Assembly: GCA_009992505.1 (NCBI GenBank)
Contig: JAACVI010000074.1
Coordinates: 1-33,062 of the forward strand
From: Myxococcales bacterium
Lineage (GTDB): Bacteria > Myxococcota_A > Polyangia > Polyangiales > Houyiibacteriaceae
Direction of reading: 5' to 3'
Length of the DNA stretch: 33,062 nucleotides
The translations under genes were made by a program, and so were the position numbers. A model generated the notes under the pieces. It had not been told where the DNA came from. It did no database searches and saw only the letters and a list, made by a program, of their open reading frames with translations. Positions 30,270 to 33,062 of this stretch are shown here, one piece after another (position 1 is the first letter of the stretch; the number at the start of each line of letters is the position of its first letter).

Positions 30270-30962
30270 ATGAACCGCTTCGCTTGGCTCCTGTCGGCAC
30301 TCCTTCTCCAGGCCGTAGTGGACCTCTCCTCGGCCCACGCGCAGGTCGCGCAGCAGCTCAGCGCGCCCTCACCCACCATCGTCATCGTCGAGCTACCCCC
30401 CGGCTACGAGGTGCGGCTTCAGCCTCGAGGGATGGTCGACCCCTACAGCGCGGGGCCGCTCCCGAGCGCACCGCTCGCGCCCTCTCGCCTGAGCCTCGAC
30501 CCCGAGCTCACGCCTTCGCAGGCGGGGCCCACGTCCGACATCGACGTCCTGGGCAGCCTGCAGCGCCGGCACAGACTGGCACGGAGAGCGGCCCTGTGGA
30601 TGCCGGCGACCGCGGCCTTGGCGGCGCTCGGGGGCGCGGCCATGGCGATGTCGTGTCGATCGGAGGCGGACGTGTCTGGAGAGGGATGCTCTTTCGCCAC
30701 CGCTATGCTGGGCGGGGGCACGGCGGCGACGCTGCTGACGGGGAGCTTGTTCGTGTTCCGCACCAACCGCGAGTCGCGCGCGATGCGTCGCGCGGGCCTG
30801 CACCTCTCGCGCGTTCACGGCATCCTGGCCGTCCTCTTCTACGTCCTGCCCTACACGCAGGTCATCGGCTTGGCCCTGGCCGCGCGCCAGATGCGCATCA
30901 ATCGTGGTGTCCTCGACCAGCTCGAGGCGGACGGCGCAGGCTTGCAGCCCAAGTACTTCTGA
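30270..30962 (+). CDS. hypothetical membrane protein with signal peptide
   Basis: MNRFAWLLSALLLQAVVDLSSAHA signal-like start; later hydrophobic segments. Confidence 0.6.
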   Translation: MNRFAWLLSALLLQAVVDLSSAHAQVAQQLSAPSPTIVIVELPPGYEVRLQPRGMVDPYSAGPLPSAPLAPSRLSLDPELTPSQAGPTSDIDVLGSLQRRHRLARRAALWMPATAALAALGGAAMAMSCRSEADVSGEGCSFATAMLGGGTAATLLTGSLFVFRTNRESRAMRRAGLHLSRVHGILAVLFYVLPYTQVIGLALAARQMRINRGVLDQLEADGAGLQPKYF

Positions 30963-30970
30963 TCGCAGGT

Positions 30971-30989
30971 CACGCCCTGCCGCGGCGTG
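30971..30989. terminator. hairpin between convergent genes
   Basis: CACGCC-CTGCCGC-GGCGTG, 6-bp stem, in a 40-bp convergent intergenic gap. Confidence 0.3.
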
Positions 30990-31002
30990 TGGATTCGTGC
31001 GC

Positions 31003-31473
31003 TCAGTTCGCGTCCCAGCCGCAGCTGTTTCGAATGGCCGCGAGCTGCATCGAGAGCTCGCCCCAGTCCTCGTGCAGTCGGCCTCCCGAGTCACGCATGC
31101 GCGAGAGGCGCGTCATGACGCCGCGCACGTTGCCGCTCCAGCCTCGCTCCGCGTCCTGGACGGCCGTGGCCACCTCGCCCATGTCGGCGCCGCCCGGATC
31201 GTCCTCGCCCACCTCGGACGCCTCCATGTCCTCCAGGTCGTGATCCTCGCTGGCCTTGGCGGCGAGCACGGCCAGGCGCGCGACGCGCACGTGTCCGTAG
31301 GCCTTGGCCCGAACGCATCGGGCTTCGTCCCCCAGCCCAGCGACCAGAGGCGTGAGGGTCTGACCGACGAGGTCCAGGTCGCCGCGAAACGCGGGCCAGG
31401 CGGAGTCTCCCGGCCCAATGGGGGGCTCCGAACTCAGGGCGCGTCGCAGCTTGTCGCGCGCCGCCTCATCCAC
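31003..31473 (-). CDS. hypothetical protein
   Basis: 156 aa ORF with coding-like composition; 18 bp downstream of the next gene on the same strand. Confidence 0.6.
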   Translation of the reverse strand: MDEAARDKLRRALSSEPPIGPGDSAWPAFRGDLDLVGQTLTPLVAGLGDEARCVRAKAYGHVRVARLAVLAAKASEDHDLEDMEASEVGEDDPGGADMGEVATAVQDAERGWSGNVRGVMTRLSRMRDSGGRLHEDWGELSMQLAAIRNSCGWDAN

Positions 31474-31491
31474 TGGATCGACCAGATCGTT

Positions 31492-32358
31492 TCAGGCCTG
31501 GAGCAGATGGTGGCGCGTCCGCAGCGTGTCGTTGATCTCCGCGCGCGTGAGCCCGGGTTCGCCCGTGCTCATGTCGGAGAGGATGATGTCGCGCTCGTAG
31601 CCGGGCCAGGCGCTGACGAAGCGACTCGCCTGTCGACTCAGCGCCCTGGCCAGCGCGGCGGGGTCGGTCGGAGTCACGTCGGCTCGCGGCTCGGACAGCG
31701 CGGCCGCGGCGAAGCGTGGGAAATGCGTGCCCTCGTGAGCACCCGGCACGCGCCCCAGCACGCGCAGCTCCGAGACGCAGGCTTCGCGCCAATCGCTGCG
31801 TGAGCCTGGCAAGAGCTCCACGAGCTCGAGGCGATACACGCCGCCGCCACCCGTGACGGGAAGAGTCTGCAGCTCGCGCGAGGCGGTATCGAGGGGATAG
31901 ACGCCCAGCTCCTGCCCGTCGTGCAGCACGCGCACGCGCGCGACACGGTGGTTCTGGGTGAAGAGACCGCTGCTCCCCGTGCGCGTGAGTCCGGCGGTCA
32001 TCTGCATCGACGTCACCTGCGCGTCCGCGGGCAACCGGATCTCGATCCACGGGCTCTCGAGATCTCCCGTGCGGGAGTTCCACGCCGACTCGACATCCCC
32101 GTCGAAGAGGTGAGCGATTTGATTCGTGTGATCGCGGTACACGCTCGACGTCGCCACCTCGGTGCGGATGGCGTCGAGCAGGTTCACGGGCTCGGCCGGC
32201 ACTGCGACTTGGGGCGCGGGAGCCGGAACCGCCGCGGGCTCCGCATGTTCCACCGCCGGCGCCGGCAACGTGGGGGTCGGCGTCGGCGCCTGACCCTCGT
32301 GCGACCCGCAACCGAGCACGAGGCCGAGCCCGAAAACGAAGAGGCGCGCACGAGTCAG
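31492..32358 (-). CDS. lipoprotein with NADase-type glycan-binding-like (discoidin-like) domain
   Basis: HLFDGDVESAWNSRTGDLESPWIEIRLPADAQVTSMQMTAGLTR...RELQTLPV; frame extends upstream of the GTG at 32319 to give LTRARLFVFGLGLVLGCGSHEG if CTG at 32358 is used. Confidence 0.65.
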   Translation of the reverse strand: MTRARLFVFGLGLVLGCGSHEGQAPTPTPTLPAPAVEHAEPAAVPAPAPQVAVPAEPVNLLDAIRTEVATSSVYRDHTNQIAHLFDGDVESAWNSRTGDLESPWIEIRLPADAQVTSMQMTAGLTRTGSSGLFTQNHRVARVRVLHDGQELGVYPLDTASRELQTLPVTGGGGVYRLELVELLPGSRSDWREACVSELRVLGRVPGAHEGTHFPRFAAAALSEPRADVTPTDPAALARALSRQASRFVSAWPGYERDIILSDMSTGEPGLTRAEINDTLRTRHHLLQA

Positions 32359-32571
32359 GGGCGAAGGTCGTAGCCCGAGTTCCGTGTGCGTGAGTCCAGA
32401 CGACCTGGCGTCCTGCGATGGCGATCAGCGGATCACGGGGCGCGTCGTCGATGGCGCGCGGTCGGCGACACGCGCGTCCTACGGACCCCGCGACCCGGGC
32501 TTGTACGCGGCTCGGGTGCGTGCTTCGATGAGCAGGTGATTCACTCCAAGCGCGGTCGAACCGTCCCCCTG

Positions 32572-33045
32572 ATGTCCGTCCTCTTCGTGCTGGTCGGCGC
32601 CTGCGGCAGCTCGACCTCGAGCACGGACGCGAGCACCCCAACGGATGACGCGAGCACGGAGATGTGCACCATCCCCGACACGACGTGCCCACTGGACCAG
32701 CCGCTCTCGGGCGCCGCCTGCGACACCCGCATGACCTGCAACTACCCTGACCCAGGGGGCGACGAGTTTCTCCCTAGTGGACGCCCGGCACGCATGGTGC
32801 GCATGAACCGTGTACCGGTCGACGGCCGCTCGACCGTGCCGCGGCAGGCCCGCACCGGCTTCCGCTTCTGTCCGTGCTTGGGAGCAACAGACGACACCGT
32901 GCTCACTCGAAACCTGTGTACTTCTCGCCAGGGTGATAACACCGGTCTGTGCGCCATCGGCGTCGATACCGTGTACCACGACGCAGTGGTCTTACCGCGC
33001 AGGCCAGATGATGCGGCTGGGAGGTTAAGCGTCGGGGCTGGTTGA
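32572..33045 (+). CDS. predicted small Cys-containing lipoprotein
   Basis: MSVLFVLVGACGSSTSSTDAS lipobox; TCPLDQPLSGAACDTRMTCNYP; the C-terminal part is less convincing. Confidence 0.5.
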   Translation: MSVLFVLVGACGSSTSSTDASTPTDDASTEMCTIPDTTCPLDQPLSGAACDTRMTCNYPDPGGDEFLPSGRPARMVRMNRVPVDGRSTVPRQARTGFRFCPCLGATDDTVLTRNLCTSRQGDNTGLCAIGVDTVYHDAVVLPRRPDDAAGRLSVGAG

Positions 33046-33062
33046 TGGGATCGGTGGCGCAG

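Overview
GC-rich window, probably from a Myxococcota-like genome (inferred from gene content and lipoprotein style, not tested). The left half is mostly housekeeping: a tightly overlapping nadD operon, a Ser/Thr kinase overlapping a ClpA-type unfoldase, holA, rpsT, an alpha-glucan phosphorylase, an RND/MMPL exporter and, further right, murJ. From about 13.8 kb onward it becomes a region of predicted surface lipoproteins: two paralogous MopE-motif/RCC1 proteins, a DUF4139-like protein with an inserted TSP3-OmpA module, a beta-propeller-like lipoprotein, a NADase-type glycan-binding-like lipoprotein, and an MJ1255/VC2487-type glycosyltransferase. The most unusual signals are: (1) an 18-bp x 7 tandem array seeded by the last six codons of rpsT, so each unit is an in-frame 'GFEAV-TAG', followed in the same frame by a 54-codon coding-like segment with no start; (2) a four-helix-bundle (23S IVS/Avd-like) gene whose N-terminus is a 12-bp microsatellite (Ser-Val)n, next to a decayed second copy and bounded by an imperfect inverted repeat; (3) RCC1 blade counts of exactly 14 and 7 in the two paralogs, with a Cys pair in nearly every blade; (4) small ORFs and a possible CTG-initiated lipoprotein that ORF callers would miss. 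No rRNA, tRNA or CRISPR array was recognised. All family assignments are from reading motifs, with no database search.
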